Shown here: in pieces, positions 27,017-37,953 of the stretch | Position numbering within the stretch: position 1 is the stretch's first letter | Layout of the letters: each line of letters begins with the position of its first letter | Source of the DNA: Pseudomonas monteilii NBRC 103158 = DSM 14164 | GTDB lineage: Bacteria; Pseudomonadota; Gammaproteobacteria; Pseudomonadales; Pseudomonadaceae | Reading direction: 5' to 3' | DNA: 64,000 nucleotides | Assembly: GCF_000730605.1 (NCBI RefSeq) | Contig: NZ_BBIS01000028.1 | Location: forward strand, 16,234-80,233 | Made by a program: the position numbers and the translations under genes | Notes under the pieces: generated by a model | The model's input: the letters and a program-made list of their open reading frames with translations, nothing else | Told to the model about the DNA's origin: nothing | The model's database searches: none

Positions 27017-27622
27017 ATGCGTAGCCTGGTCTTGCTGCTGGCGCTGATGGCGCTGGGCGGTTGCATGAATGTCAGCGATATGGGCGAGGGCGTTCGTTAT
27101 CACATGAGCGATGCCGGTCTGCTCGACCACAACGATACCCGTCGCACCCTGTCGATCCGTCTGCAGCCCGATTCGTTCATCTTCATTGGCCAGGGCGCGT
27201 TCGTGCCACCGGGCAAGGGGCCGGTGCCACGGCAGAACGTGGTGGCCGAGCAGGCCTTCAAGAGCTTCGTCGAGTATTTCCCGCTGGTGCGCCGTGCCCA
27301 GGGGCCGCTGGGCCTGGAAGAAGCCGTTGCCCAGGCACGTTCGGTAGGTGCGGACTACGTGTTGTACACCCGCTTCGCCCGTACCGACGACCGCATCGGC
27401 AATGGCGACGAATGGTATGACGAACAGGCGGTCGACCGCTTGGGTTGGGACAGTGGCGTGGTGCAGATGATGCTGATCGAAACCAATACCCGCTACCTGA
27501 TCGATACCGCACGCATCAAGAGCCGTGGCGGTTTGTTGACGTTCCACGACAATACCCCCGAGGATTTGCTTGGCGCACCGATGCGCGAGTACGCTCGTAG
27601 CCTTCTGGGCATGAGCGAATGA
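27017..27622 (+). CDS. DUF4823 lipoprotein
   Basis: A 201-residue secreted lipoprotein. The signal sequence [16 protein letters not shown] ends in the lipobox LGGC, with lipidation at C16. The mature part resembles the DUF4823 family ([21 protein letters not shown]), which has no known function. GGAGGAAAG lies before the ATG. A DUF1285 gene follows after 10 nt and is probably cotranscribed. Confidence 0.82.
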   Translation: MRSLVLLLALMALGGCMNVSDMGEGVRYHMSDAGLLDHNDTRRTLSIRLQPDSFIFIGQGAFVPPGKGPVPRQNVVAEQAFKSFVEYFPLVRRAQGPLGLEEAVAQARSVGADYVLYTRFARTDDRIGNGDEWYDEQAVDRLGWDSGVVQMMLIETNTRYLIDTARIKSRGGLLTFHDNTPEDLLGAPMREYARSLLGMSE

Positions 27623-27632
27623 GGCAGGCGTG

Positions 27633-28193
27633 ATGAGCGATTCCGGCAAGGCCAATGATCTTCTGGCGCAGATCCCCAAGGCCAAGGGGTTGCCGCCGGT
27701 GCATCTGTGGAACCCGGACTTCTGCGGCGACATCGACATGCGGATCGCTCGCGACGGCACCTGGTACTACCTGGGTACGCCGATCGGGCGCAAACCGATG
27801 GTGCGGCTGTTCTCCACCATCATCCGCCGCGATGGCGATGACTACTTCCTGGTGACTCCGGTAGAAAAGGTTGGCATCCGCGTGGATGACGCGCCGTTCG
27901 TGGCGGTGGCGCTGGAGGTGCTGGGGGAGGGCGAACAGCAGGTGCTGCGCTTTACCAGCAATGTCGAGGATCAGGTGGATGCCGGCCCGGACAGCCCGCT
28001 GCGCGTGGTGATCGACCCGGTGACGCAAGAGCCGTCGCCCTATGTGCTGATGCGTAGCAACCTTGAGGCGCTGATTCATCGCAACGTGTTCTACCAGCTG
28101 GTGGAACTGGCGGTGCCGCGTGTGATCGACGGTGACGAGTGGCTTGGGGTGTGGAGCCAAGGGGCGTTTTACCCGATCGGGCGGAGTAGCTGA
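27633..28193 (+). CDS. DUF1285 domain protein
   Basis: A 186-residue cytoplasmic protein matching the DUF1285 family, with [20 protein letters not shown] near the N-terminus. The function is unknown. ATG 27633 is preferred over GTG 27630; GAGGCAGG precedes both. It ends just before a strong bidirectional terminator. Confidence 0.82.
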   Translation: MSDSGKANDLLAQIPKAKGLPPVHLWNPDFCGDIDMRIARDGTWYYLGTPIGRKPMVRLFSTIIRRDGDDYFLVTPVEKVGIRVDDAPFVAVALEVLGEGEQQVLRFTSNVEDQVDAGPDSPLRVVIDPVTQEPSPYVLMRSNLEALIHRNVFYQLVELAVPRVIDGDEWLGVWSQGAFYPIGRSS

Positions 28194-28238
28194 AGGCGCT
28201 CGATCTGCCAGGCGCTGACATCCTTCCGGTGAGCCACG

Positions 28239-28276
28239 AAAAAGCCCCCGGTTGCTTGCGCAACCGGGGGCTTTTC
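28239..28276. terminator. Strong bidirectional terminator
   Basis: AAAAGCCCCCGGTTG (28240-28254) and CAACCGGGGGCTTTT (28261-28275) form a perfect 15-bp stem with a 6-nt loop. It ends the DUF1285 transcript and the minus-strand tRNA-Asn transcript. Confidence 0.93.
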
Positions 28277-28282
28277 AGTGTT

Positions 28283-28358
28283 TGGCTCCGCGACCTGGAC
28301 TCGAACCAGGGACCCAATGATTAACAGTCATTTGCTCTACCGACTGAGCTATCGCGGA
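28283..28358 (-). tRNA. tRNA-Asn (GTT)
   Basis: A 76-nt tRNA on the minus strand including an encoded CCA. The acceptor TCCGCGA pairs with its 3' partner, and the anticodon loop is CTGTTAA (GTT). It lies between the DUF1285 terminator and the aminotransferase gene. Confidence 0.97.
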
Positions 28359-28368
28359 ATCTGCGCGT

Positions 28369-28396
28369 ATCTTACTGATTGCCAAGAGGATGTCAA
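28369..28396 (-). promoter_or_regulatory. Promoter of tRNA-Asn
   Basis: On the minus strand TTGACA (28396-28391) and TAAGAT (28374-28369) are 16 bp apart. It lies inside a near-perfect inverted repeat (28379-28389 / 28402-28412) that may also terminate the upstream aminotransferase transcript. Confidence 0.75.
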
Positions 28397-28420
28397 GCTA
28401 CCCCTTGGCAAAACAATGAG

Positions 28421-29617
28421 TTACAGCACTTCTACGATGGCTTTGGTGACCACGTGGATGTTGCTCTGGTTCAGCGCGGCCACTGCGATGCGGCCGGTGT
28501 CCAGGGCGTAGATGCCAAAGTCGTTCTTCAGGCGGGCAACCTGTTCAACGGTCAGGCCCGAGTAGGAGAACATGCCAACCTGACGGCCAACGAAGCTGAA
28601 GTCGCGGTTGGCGCCATATTCGGCCAGCAGCGAAACCATCTGCTTGCGCATGCCGTGGATGCGCTCGCGCATTTCGGCCAGTTCGGTTTCCCACATCTGG
28701 CGCAGTTCGGCACTGTTCAGTACGGTGGCCACGATGGTGGCGCCGTGGGTTGGCGGGTTGGAGTAGGTGGTGCGGATCACGCGCTTGACCTGCGACAGCA
28801 CGCGGGTGCTCTCGTCCTTGGATGCGGTGACGATCGACAGCGCTCCCACGCGCTCGCCGTACAGCGAGAACGACTTGGAGAACGAGCTGGAAACGAAGAA
28901 CTCCAGGCCCGACTCGGCGAACAGACGCACGGCGAAGGCGTCTTCGGCGATGCCGTCACCAAAGCCCTGGTAGGCCATGTCGAGGAACGGTACATGGCCT
29001 TTGGCCTTGACCACTTCCAGGACGTTTTTCCAGTCATCCAGGCTCAGGTCGACGCCGGTCGGGTTGTGGCAGCAGGCGTGCAGCACCACGATCGAGCCGG
29101 ACGGCAGGTTGTTCAGGTCTTCGAGCATGCCGGCGCGATTGACGTCGTGGGTCGGCGCGTCGTAGTAGCGGTAATTCTGCACCGGGAAGCCGGCCGATTC
29201 GAACAGGGCGCGGTGGTTTTCCCAGCTTGGGTCGCTGATGGCAACCACGGCGTTTGGCGAGATACGCTTGAGGAAGTCGGCGCCAATCTTCAGTGCGCCG
29301 GTACCGCCGACGGCCTGCACGGTAACCACGCGGCCAGCGGCCAGCAGTGGCGACTCGGCGCCGAAGATCAGTTTTTGCACGGCCTGGTCGTAGGTGGCGA
29401 TACCGTCGATCGGCAGGTAGCCGCGCGAGGCGTGCTGGGCGGCACGCTGGGTCTCGGCTTCGATCACGGCGCGCAGCAGCGGAATGCGGCCTTCCTCATT
29501 GCAGTACACGCCAACGCCCAGGTTGACCTTGTCGGTACGTGGGTCGGCGTTGAATGCTTCGTTGAGGCCCAGAATAGGGTCGCGGGGTGCCAGCTCGACA
29601 GCGGAAAACAGGCTCAT
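28421..29617 (-). CDS. Aromatic amino acid aminotransferase
   Basis: A 398-residue PLP enzyme of the aspartate/aromatic aminotransferase family (TyrB/AspC type), converting aromatic or acidic amino acids to keto acids with 2-oxoglutarate. The start is MSLFSAVELAPRDPILGLNE. SSSFSKSFSLYGERVG holds the PLP lysine K248, and ACCHNPTGVDLS is the Asn-Pro-Thr-Gly motif. ATG 29617 fits the family N-terminus. It is divergent from uvrB. Whether aspartate or aromatic substrates dominate cannot be decided here. Confidence 0.9.
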   Translation of the reverse strand: MSLFSAVELAPRDPILGLNEAFNADPRTDKVNLGVGVYCNEEGRIPLLRAVIEAETQRAAQHASRGYLPIDGIATYDQAVQKLIFGAESPLLAAGRVVTVQAVGGTGALKIGADFLKRISPNAVVAISDPSWENHRALFESAGFPVQNYRYYDAPTHDVNRAGMLEDLNNLPSGSIVVLHACCHNPTGVDLSLDDWKNVLEVVKAKGHVPFLDMAYQGFGDGIAEDAFAVRLFAESGLEFFVSSSFSKSFSLYGERVGALSIVTASKDESTRVLSQVKRVIRTTYSNPPTHGATIVATVLNSAELRQMWETELAEMRERIHGMRKQMVSLLAEYGANRDFSFVGRQVGMFSYSGLTVEQVARLKNDFGIYALDTGRIAVAALNQSNIHVVTKAIVEVL

Positions 29618-29904
29618 TGTTACCTTGGCTCTGATTGGAGAGTGATAGGACGTACACGCTCCAGCCGAATGCACTGAAGCGGTGCACAAACGGGGAGTCA
29701 GTATAGTGATACCGACCGGTCACTGCGACACTCTGGCACAGCTTTTCCGGCTATTTGCGCAAATATTTTTCGACCATTGGTCGAATTGCCGGGTCCACCG
29801 TTACACGCGCTCACAGCTACGCCTTGAAAGCGCCCCCGGGCGGGCGCATTTGGGTATAGACTACTGGCTAAATTTACAGTTGCTGCAGCACCGCGAGGTC
29901 CGTC
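29618..29904. other. Divergent intergenic region, aminotransferase / uvrB
   Basis: 287 bases with no gene. They hold a TATAGACT -10-like sequence near 29856 on the uvrB side and a GCGCCC...GGGCGC hairpin just before it. I found no LexA-type CTGTAT-N6-ATACAG box, so SOS control of uvrB is not visible. Confidence 0.5.
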
Positions 29905-31920
<2,016 letters not shown>

Positions 31921-31934
31921 AGCCTGTCGCCGGC

Positions 31935-31966
31935 CATGCGGGAGCGGGCGTGCCCGCTCCCGCATG
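31935..31966. terminator. Bidirectional hairpin between uvrB and the MFS gene
   Basis: CATGCGGGAGCGGGC and GCCCGCTCCCGCATG form a perfect 15-bp stem around GT. The core resembles the REP elements of this genome; there is no T tract. Confidence 0.7.
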
Positions 31967-31990
31967 GGGCGCATTTAATCTGAAATAGCC

Positions 31991-33541
31991 TCAGTGGGCT
32001 TCCCCGGCTTTCAAGCCTTCCGGCAACTTCCGGGTCAGCAACACCGCCACCATACTCACCGCCAACCCAATCCCAACGAAGTGGAACGCATCGTTGTACG
32101 CCATGATCAACGCCTGCTGGTGAGTAATCTCGCTCAACTTCCCCAGCGCCGCATTGTCATTCCCCAGCCTTTCGGCCAGCTGCGCCAGCCGCTCCGCCAC
32201 CTGCGGGTTGCTCGGCACCACCGCCTCCCGCAGGTAATCGAAGTACACCTTGGTCCGCGCATCCAGCAGGGTGGCCAGCAAGGCAATGCCAATCGCTCCA
32301 CCCAGATTACGCAGGATATTGAACAGGCTCGAAGCCGACCCGGCATCCTGCGGCTGGATGTAGGCTGTGGCGATCAACGAAATGGTCACCATGATCATCG
32401 GTTGGCCCAAGGCGCGGATGATCTGGATCTGGTTGAACTGCGGCCCGGCAAAATCCGGGTTGAGCACCCCCGAGCCGAAACTGGCCGCACCGAACAGGCA
32501 GAACCCCAACGCACACAGCACCTTGGGCGAAACCACTTTCATCAGTTGCGGTACCAGCGGAATCAGGAACAGCTGCGGAATCCCCATCCACATGATCACC
32601 TCGCCGATCTGCAAGGCGTTGTAACCCTGCACCTGCGCCAGGTACAGCGGCAACAGGTAGATCGACCCGTACAGCCCCACGCCCATGCCCAGGCTGGCAA
32701 TGCTCGACAAGCCAAAATTACGGTTGCCCAGGATGCGCAGGTTGATCAGCGGGTTTGGCCTGGAAAACTGCAGGATGACGAAGGTGATCAGGCTGACCAG
32801 GGCGATGCTGCCCAGGCCCACGATGAGGTGCGATTCCAGCCAGTCCTTGCGGTGGCCTTCCTCCAGGAACACCTGTAGGCAACCCAGCCCCAGGCCCAGG
32901 GTGACGATGCCGGCGTAATCGGTGCTTTTCAGCAGTTCCCAGTGCGCTTCCTTCTTTTCCAGCCCGTACAGCAGGCCGGCGATCATCACCAGCCCCGGCG
33001 GGATGTTGATGTAGAAGATGTACTCCCAGCCCCAGTTTTCGGTCAGCCAGCCGCCCAGAGTGGGGCCGATGGACGGGGCGAAGGTGGCCGTCATGGCAAA
33101 CATGGCCATGCCTTTGGCGCGGTGGTGCTCAGGCAGTTTGATCAGGGTAAGGGTGAAGGCCAACGGGATCAGTGCGCCACCGGTAAAGCCTTGCAGGGCC
33201 CGGAACAGGATCATGCTCTCCAGGTTCCAGGCCATCGAGCACAGCAGCGACGACAGCAGGAAGCCTGCAGATACCCACACCGCCAGGCGCCGCGCCGACA
33301 GCAGCTGCACCAGCCAGGCGGTTAGCGGGATCATGATGATTTCCGCTACCAGGTACGAAGTGGAAATCCATGAACCTTCTTCCAGCGTGGCCGACAGTGC
33401 GCCCTGGATGTCTTTGAGCGACGAGTTGGTGATCTGGATGTCCAGCACCGCCATAAAGGCGCCGAGCATCACGCTCATCACTGCGATCCAGTCGCGTCGG
33501 GTTGGCTCGGCTGTAGGCCTGAGCAGTTGATCACCGGCCAT
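31991..33541 (-). CDS. DHA2-family MFS drug efflux transporter (EmrB-like)
   Basis: A 516-residue inner-membrane transporter with about 14 hydrophobic segments, of the EmrB/QacA drug:proton antiporter group. The first helix carries VLDIQITNSSLKDIQGAL, the DHA2 motif, and GPTLGGWLTENWGWEYIF is motif C. It starts inside the last codons of the HlyD-type gene (11-base overlap), so the two are coupled. No TolC-like outer-membrane gene lies nearby, so a channel elsewhere must be used. Confidence 0.9.
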   Translation of the reverse strand: MAGDQLLRPTAEPTRRDWIAVMSVMLGAFMAVLDIQITNSSLKDIQGALSATLEEGSWISTSYLVAEIIMIPLTAWLVQLLSARRLAVWVSAGFLLSSLLCSMAWNLESMILFRALQGFTGGALIPLAFTLTLIKLPEHHRAKGMAMFAMTATFAPSIGPTLGGWLTENWGWEYIFYINIPPGLVMIAGLLYGLEKKEAHWELLKSTDYAGIVTLGLGLGCLQVFLEEGHRKDWLESHLIVGLGSIALVSLITFVILQFSRPNPLINLRILGNRNFGLSSIASLGMGVGLYGSIYLLPLYLAQVQGYNALQIGEVIMWMGIPQLFLIPLVPQLMKVVSPKVLCALGFCLFGAASFGSGVLNPDFAGPQFNQIQIIRALGQPMIMVTISLIATAYIQPQDAGSASSLFNILRNLGGAIGIALLATLLDARTKVYFDYLREAVVPSNPQVAERLAQLAERLGNDNAALGKLSEITHQQALIMAYNDAFHFVGIGLAVSMVAVLLTRKLPEGLKAGEAH

Positions 33542-34586
33542 CGTGGCCTTCGTTTTCGCTGCGCAGGTCGACGGTGGCGGTTACCGACATGCCGGGGCGG
33601 ATGCGCCCGTGCAGCGGGTTGTCGGCGCGGAAGGTGAGTTTTACCGGGATGCGCTGCACCACCTTGGTGAAGTTGCCGGTGGCGTTGTCGGGCGGCAGCA
33701 GGCTGAATTGCGCGCCCGACGCGGCGAACAGGCTGTCGACCCGGCCTTCGATGGGCGTGTCGGGGTAGCTGTCGAACAGCAGTTCAGCGCGCTGGCCGGG
33801 CTGCATGTGGCCAATCTGCGTTTCCTTGAAGTTGGCCTGCACCCAGATGTCTTCATCGGGCACGATCGACAGCAGGTAGGCGCCGGCCTGCACCACCTGG
33901 CCATTGCGCGCATTGCGCTGGCCAATGGTGCCGCTGATCGGTGCGCGGATCTCGCAGCGGGTCAGGTTCAGCTCAGCCTGGGCCAGGTCGGCGCGGGCAT
34001 TGGCGATTTGCGCATCGAGGCGCTTGAGGTCGGCGTTCAGCGCGTTGACTTGCTGGCGCTGGCTTTGCAGGTCGGCGCGGGCCTTGTCGACCTGAGAACC
34101 GGCGACGTGGCTGTCTGCCGACAGGGTGGTGACCCGTTCTTCGGATACAAAGCCAGGCTTGCGCAGCTTCTCGGCGCGGCTCAGGTCTAGCCGTGAACGG
34201 TCGAAAGTGGCTTGGTTGGCCGCCACCTGGGCCTGGCCGGCAGCAATCAGGCTGCCTTGCTGGGTCAGGCGGCTTTGCGCCTGTGCGTACTCGGCTTCGC
34301 GGGTGGCGAGGGCGGCATTGGCGCGCTCAACCGCCAGCTCGAAGTCGGCGGCTTCCAGGCGCACCAGCAGGTCGCCTTTGTTGACGTGCTGGTTGTCCTC
34401 GACCGGCACCGTGTCGATGCGGGCGCCCAGCTGGCTGGAAATGCGCGTGATTTCGCCCTGTACATAGGCGTTGTCGGTGCTCTCGTAGAAGCGGCTTTTG
34501 AAGTACCAGTGGGCCAGGAAGGCGAGGGCGATGAGGGTCACGAGGGTGAAAAAGACCAGCAGGCGACGTTTGAGTTGGGCGGGCAT
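33531..34586 (-). CDS. HlyD/EmrA-family efflux membrane-fusion protein
   Basis: A 351-residue periplasmic adaptor. One N-terminal membrane helix (LLVFFTLVTLIALAFLAHWY) is followed by a lipoyl-type domain (STDNAYVQGEITRIS), a long alpha-helical hairpin (about 100-200) and a beta-barrel with ETQIGHMQPGQRAEL. It bridges the DHA2 transporter to an outer-membrane channel. It is the first gene of the pair, divergent from gltX. Confidence 0.9.
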   Translation of the reverse strand: MPAQLKRRLLVFFTLVTLIALAFLAHWYFKSRFYESTDNAYVQGEITRISSQLGARIDTVPVEDNQHVNKGDLLVRLEAADFELAVERANAALATREAEYAQAQSRLTQQGSLIAAGQAQVAANQATFDRSRLDLSRAEKLRKPGFVSEERVTTLSADSHVAGSQVDKARADLQSQRQQVNALNADLKRLDAQIANARADLAQAELNLTRCEIRAPISGTIGQRNARNGQVVQAGAYLLSIVPDEDIWVQANFKETQIGHMQPGQRAELLFDSYPDTPIEGRVDSLFAASGAQFSLLPPDNATGNFTKVVQRIPVKLTFRADNPLHGRIRPGMSVTATVDLRSENEGHDGR

Positions 34587-34689
34587 GGGGGACTATCGTT
34601 CCAGAATTGTAAATAAATTTAACAGCGGCACAGGGCCTGTCGACAAGTGACGTTCGCGCCATTGCTGGAGCCCGGTGCCTGCCTCCTGC

Positions 34690-34695
34690 TAACAT
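34690..34695 (+). promoter_or_regulatory. Extended -10 element before gltX
   Basis: TGCTAACAT fits an extended -10 (TGnTAACAT), 35 nt before the ATG. The same TGCTAACATCC string precedes trpF. A clear -35 is not seen. Confidence 0.4.
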
Positions 34696-34730
34696 CCCGC
34701 CTTTGTTTCATCTTTCGTTCGAGACCTTCC

Positions 34731-36212
34731 ATGACCACCGTACGCACGCGTATCGCGCCATCGCCTACCGGCGACCCCCATGTCGGCACTGCCTACATCG
34801 CCCTGTTCAACTACTGCTTTGCCAAGCAGCACGGCGGTGAGTTCATCCTGCGCATCGAAGACACCGACCAGCTGCGCTCCACGCGCGAGTCGGAACAGCA
34901 GATCTTCGACGCCCTGCGCTGGCTCGGCATCGAATGGAACGAAGGCCCGGACGTCGGCGGCCCGCACGGTCCGTACCGGCAGAGCGAGCGTGGCGAGATC
35001 TACGCCAAGTACGCCAAGGAACTGGTCGACGCCGGCCACGCCTTCTACTGCTTCTGCACCGCTGAAGAGCTGGACCAGATGCGTGCCGAGCAGCAAGCCC
35101 GCGGCGAAACCCCGCGCTACGATGGTCGCGCATTGCTGCTGAGCGCCGAGGAAGTGCAGCGCCGCCTGGCCGCTGGCGAGCCACATGTGATCCGCATGAA
35201 GGTGCCGAGCGAAGGCATGTGCGTGGTCCCGGACATGCTGCGCGGCGATGTCGAAATCCCGTGGGACCGCATGGACATGCAGGTGCTGATGAAGAACGAC
35301 GGCCTGCCGACGTACTTCCTGGCCAACGTGGTCGACGACCACCTGATGGGCATCACCCACGTACTGCGTGGCGAAGAGTGGCTGCCGTCGGCGCCCAAGC
35401 TGATCAAGCTGTATGAGTACTTCGGCTGGGAACAGCCAAAGCTGTGCTACATGCCGCTGCTGCGTAACCCGGACAAATCCAAGCTGTCCAAGCGCAAGAA
35501 CCCGACCTCGGTCACCTTCTACGAGCGCATGGGCTTCATGCCCGAGGCGATGCTCAACTACCTGGGCCGCATGGGCTGGTCGATGCCGGACGAGCGCGAG
35601 AAGTTCTCGCTGGCCGAAATGGTCGAGCACTTCGACCTGTCGCGTATTTCGCTGGGCGGGCCGATTTTCGACATCGAGAAGCTGTCGTGGCTCAACGGCC
35701 AGTGGCTGCGCGAGCTGCCGGTCGAGGAATTCGCGGCACGCCTGCAGAAGTGGGCATTCAACAGCGACTACATGATGAAGATCGCCCCGCACGTGCAGGG
35801 TCGTGTGGAAACCTTCAGCCAGGTTGCCCCGCTGGGCGGGTTCTTCTTCGAAGGCGCGCTGAAGCTGGATGCCAAGCTGTTCGAAAGCAAGAAGCTGTCG
35901 GCCGACCAGGTGCGTCAGGTGATCCAGCTGATCCTGTGGAAGCTCGAAAGCCTGCGCCAGTGGGAAAAAGAGCGCATCACCGGCTGCATCCAGGCCGTGG
36001 TCGAGGCGCTGGAACTGAAGCTGCGTGACGCCATGCCGCTGATGTTCGCCGCCATCACTGGCCAGGCCAGTTCGGTTTCGGTACTGGACGCCATGGAAAT
36101 CCTTGGCCCGGACCTGACCCGTTACCGCCTGCGTCAGGCCCTGGACTTGCTGGGTGGCGTGTCGAAGAAAGAAAACAAGGAGTGGGAAAAGCTGTTGGCC
36201 TCGATTGCCTGA
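34731..36212 (+). CDS. gltX: Glutamyl-tRNA synthetase
   Basis: GltX charges tRNA-Glu. The 493-residue class I synthetase has the HIGH-type motif [13 protein letters not shown] at residues 10-22 and the KMSKS-type KLSKRK. ATG 34731 begins [14 protein letters not shown], the family N-terminus. It is directly upstream of the three tRNA-Glu genes of the window, so enzyme and substrate are linked. Confidence 0.97.
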   Translation: MTTVRTRIAPSPTGDPHVGTAYIALFNYCFAKQHGGEFILRIEDTDQLRSTRESEQQIFDALRWLGIEWNEGPDVGGPHGPYRQSERGEIYAKYAKELVDAGHAFYCFCTAEELDQMRAEQQARGETPRYDGRALLLSAEEVQRRLAAGEPHVIRMKVPSEGMCVVPDMLRGDVEIPWDRMDMQVLMKNDGLPTYFLANVVDDHLMGITHVLRGEEWLPSAPKLIKLYEYFGWEQPKLCYMPLLRNPDKSKLSKRKNPTSVTFYERMGFMPEAMLNYLGRMGWSMPDEREKFSLAEMVEHFDLSRISLGGPIFDIEKLSWLNGQWLRELPVEEFAARLQKWAFNSDYMMKIAPHVQGRVETFSQVAPLGGFFFEGALKLDAKLFESKKLSADQVRQVIQLILWKLESLRQWEKERITGCIQAVVEALELKLRDAMPLMFAAITGQASSVSVLDAMEILGPDLTRYRLRQALDLLGGVSKKENKEWEKLLASIA

Positions 36213-36238
36213 CGGCGTTTCCCAGCCTGTAGCTGAAA

Positions 36239-36314
36239 CCTGTGGGAGCGGGTTCACCCGCGAATACGATGGCGCTTGCACTGCCGCATTCGCGGGTAAA
36301 CCTGCTCCCACAGG
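36239..36314. repeat. Paired inverted REP elements after gltX
   Basis: 36239-36265 and 36288-36314 are imperfect inverted copies with the core GTGGGAGCGGG / CTGCTCCCAC. This is the same repeat type as at 7397 and 40317. Confidence 0.88.
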
Positions 36315-36397
36315 GTTCGATGCTGAGGTTTTGGTAGGGCAGGGCGGTAAGTGATTGTTATCTGTGAAAATTTTTTTGATTATTTTAAAAAATTAGT

Positions 36398-36426
36398 TTG
36401 ACAGCCCTGCAATCCGAACTTAATAT
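36398..36426 (+). promoter_or_regulatory. Strong stable-RNA promoter of the tRNA array
   Basis: TTGACA (36398-36403), a 17-bp spacer and TAATAT (36421-36426), preceded by an AT-rich stretch (36366-36397) like an UP element. A C-rich discriminator (GCCCCCCGTCC) follows, typical of promoters under stringent control. Confidence 0.88.
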
Positions 36427-36501
36427 GCCCCCCGTCCACAGCGATGAACGAAAACGAAACGCGAGCCGCCCAGCCAGCGATTCTGTTCAGAGCGACATTG
36501 T

Positions 36502-36577
36502 GGGGCTATAGCTCAGCTGGGAGAGCGCCTGCATGGCATGCAGGAGGTCAGCGGTTCGATCCCGCTTAGCTCCACCA
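36502..36577 (+). tRNA. tRNA-Ala (GGC), copy 1
   Basis: A 76-nt cloverleaf with encoded CCA. GGGGCTA pairs with TAGCTCC, and the anticodon loop is ATGGCAT. Identical to copies 2 and 3. Confidence 0.98.
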
Positions 36578-36649
36578 AATTCCGCTTGGCAGCCAAGGCT
36601 GTCGAGCAAGACCGGGTCCAGCAACCGGGTCTTGAAGGTAAGAAGGTTC

Positions 36650-36725
36650 GTCCCCTTCGTCTAGTGGCCTAGGACACCGCCCTTTCACGGCGGTAACAGG
36701 GGTTCGAGTCCCCTAGGGGACGCCA
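36650..36725 (+). tRNA. tRNA-Glu (TTC), copy 1
   Basis: A 76-nt tRNA with encoded CCA and anticodon loop CTTTCAC. Identical to copies 2 and 3. Confidence 0.98.
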
Positions 36726-36778
36726 GTTTTGCACAAGCGATGTTTCACGATGTCGCTGGGCCGAGAGGCTAGAAATCC

Positions 36779-36854
36779 GGGGCTATAGCTCAGCTGGGAG
36801 AGCGCCTGCATGGCATGCAGGAGGTCAGCGGTTCGATCCCGCTTAGCTCCACCA
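36779..36854 (+). tRNA. tRNA-Ala (GGC), copy 2
   Basis: Identical in sequence to copy 1. It starts 53 nt after tRNA-Glu copy 1. Confidence 0.98.
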
Positions 36855-36896
36855 ATTTTGCCGCGGTTCGCGTAAGCGGATCGGCACGAAGGTTAC

Positions 36897-36972
36897 GTCC
36901 CCTTCGTCTAGTGGCCTAGGACACCGCCCTTTCACGGCGGTAACAGGGGTTCGAGTCCCCTAGGGGACGCCA
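36897..36972 (+). tRNA. tRNA-Glu (TTC), copy 2
   Basis: Identical in sequence to copy 1. The 42-nt spacer before it resembles that before copy 3. Confidence 0.98.
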
Positions 36973-36997
36973 CTTTTCCTGCGTTTTGCAGGGCTTA

Positions 36998-37032
36998 AAA
37001 AGGCTCGTCGTTTATTGATGAGTCTTTTGTTT
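36998..37032 (+). terminator. Internal terminator-like hairpin between Ala-Glu units 2 and 3
   Basis: AAAAGGCTCGTC (36998-37009) pairs with GATGAGTCTTTT (37017-37028) with two G-U pairs, followed by TGTTT. It is a diverged copy of the final terminator of the array. Confidence 0.7.
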
Positions 37033-37033
37033 C

Positions 37034-37109
37034 GGGGCTATAGCTCAGCTGGGAGAGCGCCTGCATGGCATGCAGGAGGTCAGCGGTTCGATCCCGCTTA
37101 GCTCCACCA
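37034..37109 (+). tRNA. tRNA-Ala (GGC), copy 3
   Basis: Identical in sequence to copies 1 and 2. Confidence 0.98.
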
Positions 37110-37151
37110 TTTCTGCCAGGGTTCACGCAAGTGGATCTTCGCGAAGGTTAC

Positions 37152-37227
37152 GTCCCCTTCGTCTAGTGGCCTAGGACACCGCCCTTTCACGGCGGTAACA
37201 GGGGTTCGAGTCCCCTAGGGGACGCCA
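37152..37227 (+). tRNA. tRNA-Glu (TTC), copy 3
   Basis: Identical in sequence to copies 1 and 2. It is the last tRNA of the array. Confidence 0.98.
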
Positions 37228-37253
37228 TTTTGCCCGCGTTTTGCGGGACCTTT

Positions 37254-37290
37254 AAGGCTCATTCGATTATTGAATGGGCCTTTTGTTTTT
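37254..37290 (+). terminator. Terminator of the Ala-Glu tRNA array
   Basis: AAGGCTCATTC (37254-37264) pairs with GAATGGGCCTT (37272-37282), followed by TTGTTTTT. Confidence 0.85.
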
Positions 37291-37336
37291 CTCCCTCCCG
37301 AAAAATTCGCAACCGACAGGCGGCGAGAAATTCTGC

Positions 37337-37381
37337 TTGCCAAAAAATATGATGAGAATAATATTTCAATCATCATATTTT
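37337..37381 (+). promoter_or_regulatory. TetR operator with embedded promoter
   Basis: AAAATATGATGA (37344-37355) and TCATCATATTTT (37370-37381) are perfect inverted repeats around a central AATATT. A promoter, TTGCCA (37337-37342) and TAATAT (37359-37364) with a 16-bp spacer, lies inside it. The operator ends 17 bases before the TetR ATG, so the regulator probably represses itself and the hydrolase gene. Confidence 0.8.
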
Positions 37382-37398
37382 GTCCGGCGAATGTTCAG

Positions 37399-37938
37399 AT
37401 GAGCGACAAGAAGAGCAAAACCCGCGAACGCATCCTGGAAGCCGCACGCAGTGCGCTGATCCAGCATGGCCCCGCCGAGCCCAGCGTGAGCCAGGTGATG
37501 GGGGCTGCCGGGCTGACGGTGGGTGGGTTCTATGCCCATTTCGACAGCAAGGACGAGCTGATGCTCGAAGCGTTCCGCCAGCTGTTGGGTGAGCGTCGCG
37601 CCTTGCTCGCCCAGATCGACCCCAGCCTCGATGGGGCAGGGCGGCGGGCGCTGGCCAGTGCCTTCTATCTGTCGCGCAAGCACCGCGATGCTGAGGTGCA
37701 TGCCTGCCCGTTGCCCAACTCGCTGGGCGAGATGCAGCGCCTGCCGGAAGTCTTCCGTGAGGTATTGGCCGAACACATCGAGCTGATGACCGCTGCCATG
37801 GTCGATCGCCCCGAGGATGCCGACAAAGCCCTGGCCGATCTGGCGTTGATGGTCGGTGGCCTGGCCCTGGCCCGCGCTCTGGGTACCAGCGAGTTGTCAG
37901 ACCGCATTCTGCGCGCCGCCAAATCGGCGGTGCTTTAA
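37399..37938 (+). CDS. TetR-family transcriptional regulator
   Basis: A 179-residue regulator. The N-terminal DNA-binding domain reads TRERILEAARSALIQHGPAE, then VMGAAGLTVGGFYAHFDSKDEL. The C-terminal half contains HACPLPNSLGEM, resembling TetR regulators that sense acyl or electrophilic ligands, but the ligand is unknown. ATG 37399 follows the operator directly; the upstream in-frame ATG 37270 would run through the operator and is rejected. The hydrolase gene begins 15 nt later. Confidence 0.9.
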   Translation: MSDKKSKTRERILEAARSALIQHGPAEPSVSQVMGAAGLTVGGFYAHFDSKDELMLEAFRQLLGERRALLAQIDPSLDGAGRRALASAFYLSRKHRDAEVHACPLPNSLGEMQRLPEVFREVLAEHIELMTAAMVDRPEDADKALADLALMVGGLALARALGTSELSDRILRAAKSAVL

Positions 37939-37953
37939 CCCTGGAGCATGGCA

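Noticed and set aside
28379..29677. A long plus-strand frame opposite the aminotransferase
   Set aside because: The reverse strand encodes a complete PLP enzyme with all motifs; the plus frame is a codon-bias shadow.
29618..29904. LexA box before uvrB
   Set aside because: No CTGTAT-N6-ATACAG-like sequence was found in the intergenic region.
36502..37227. tRNA array as a possible attachment site of an integrative element
   Set aside because: No integrase, direct repeat of a tRNA end or foreign-looking genes lie near it.
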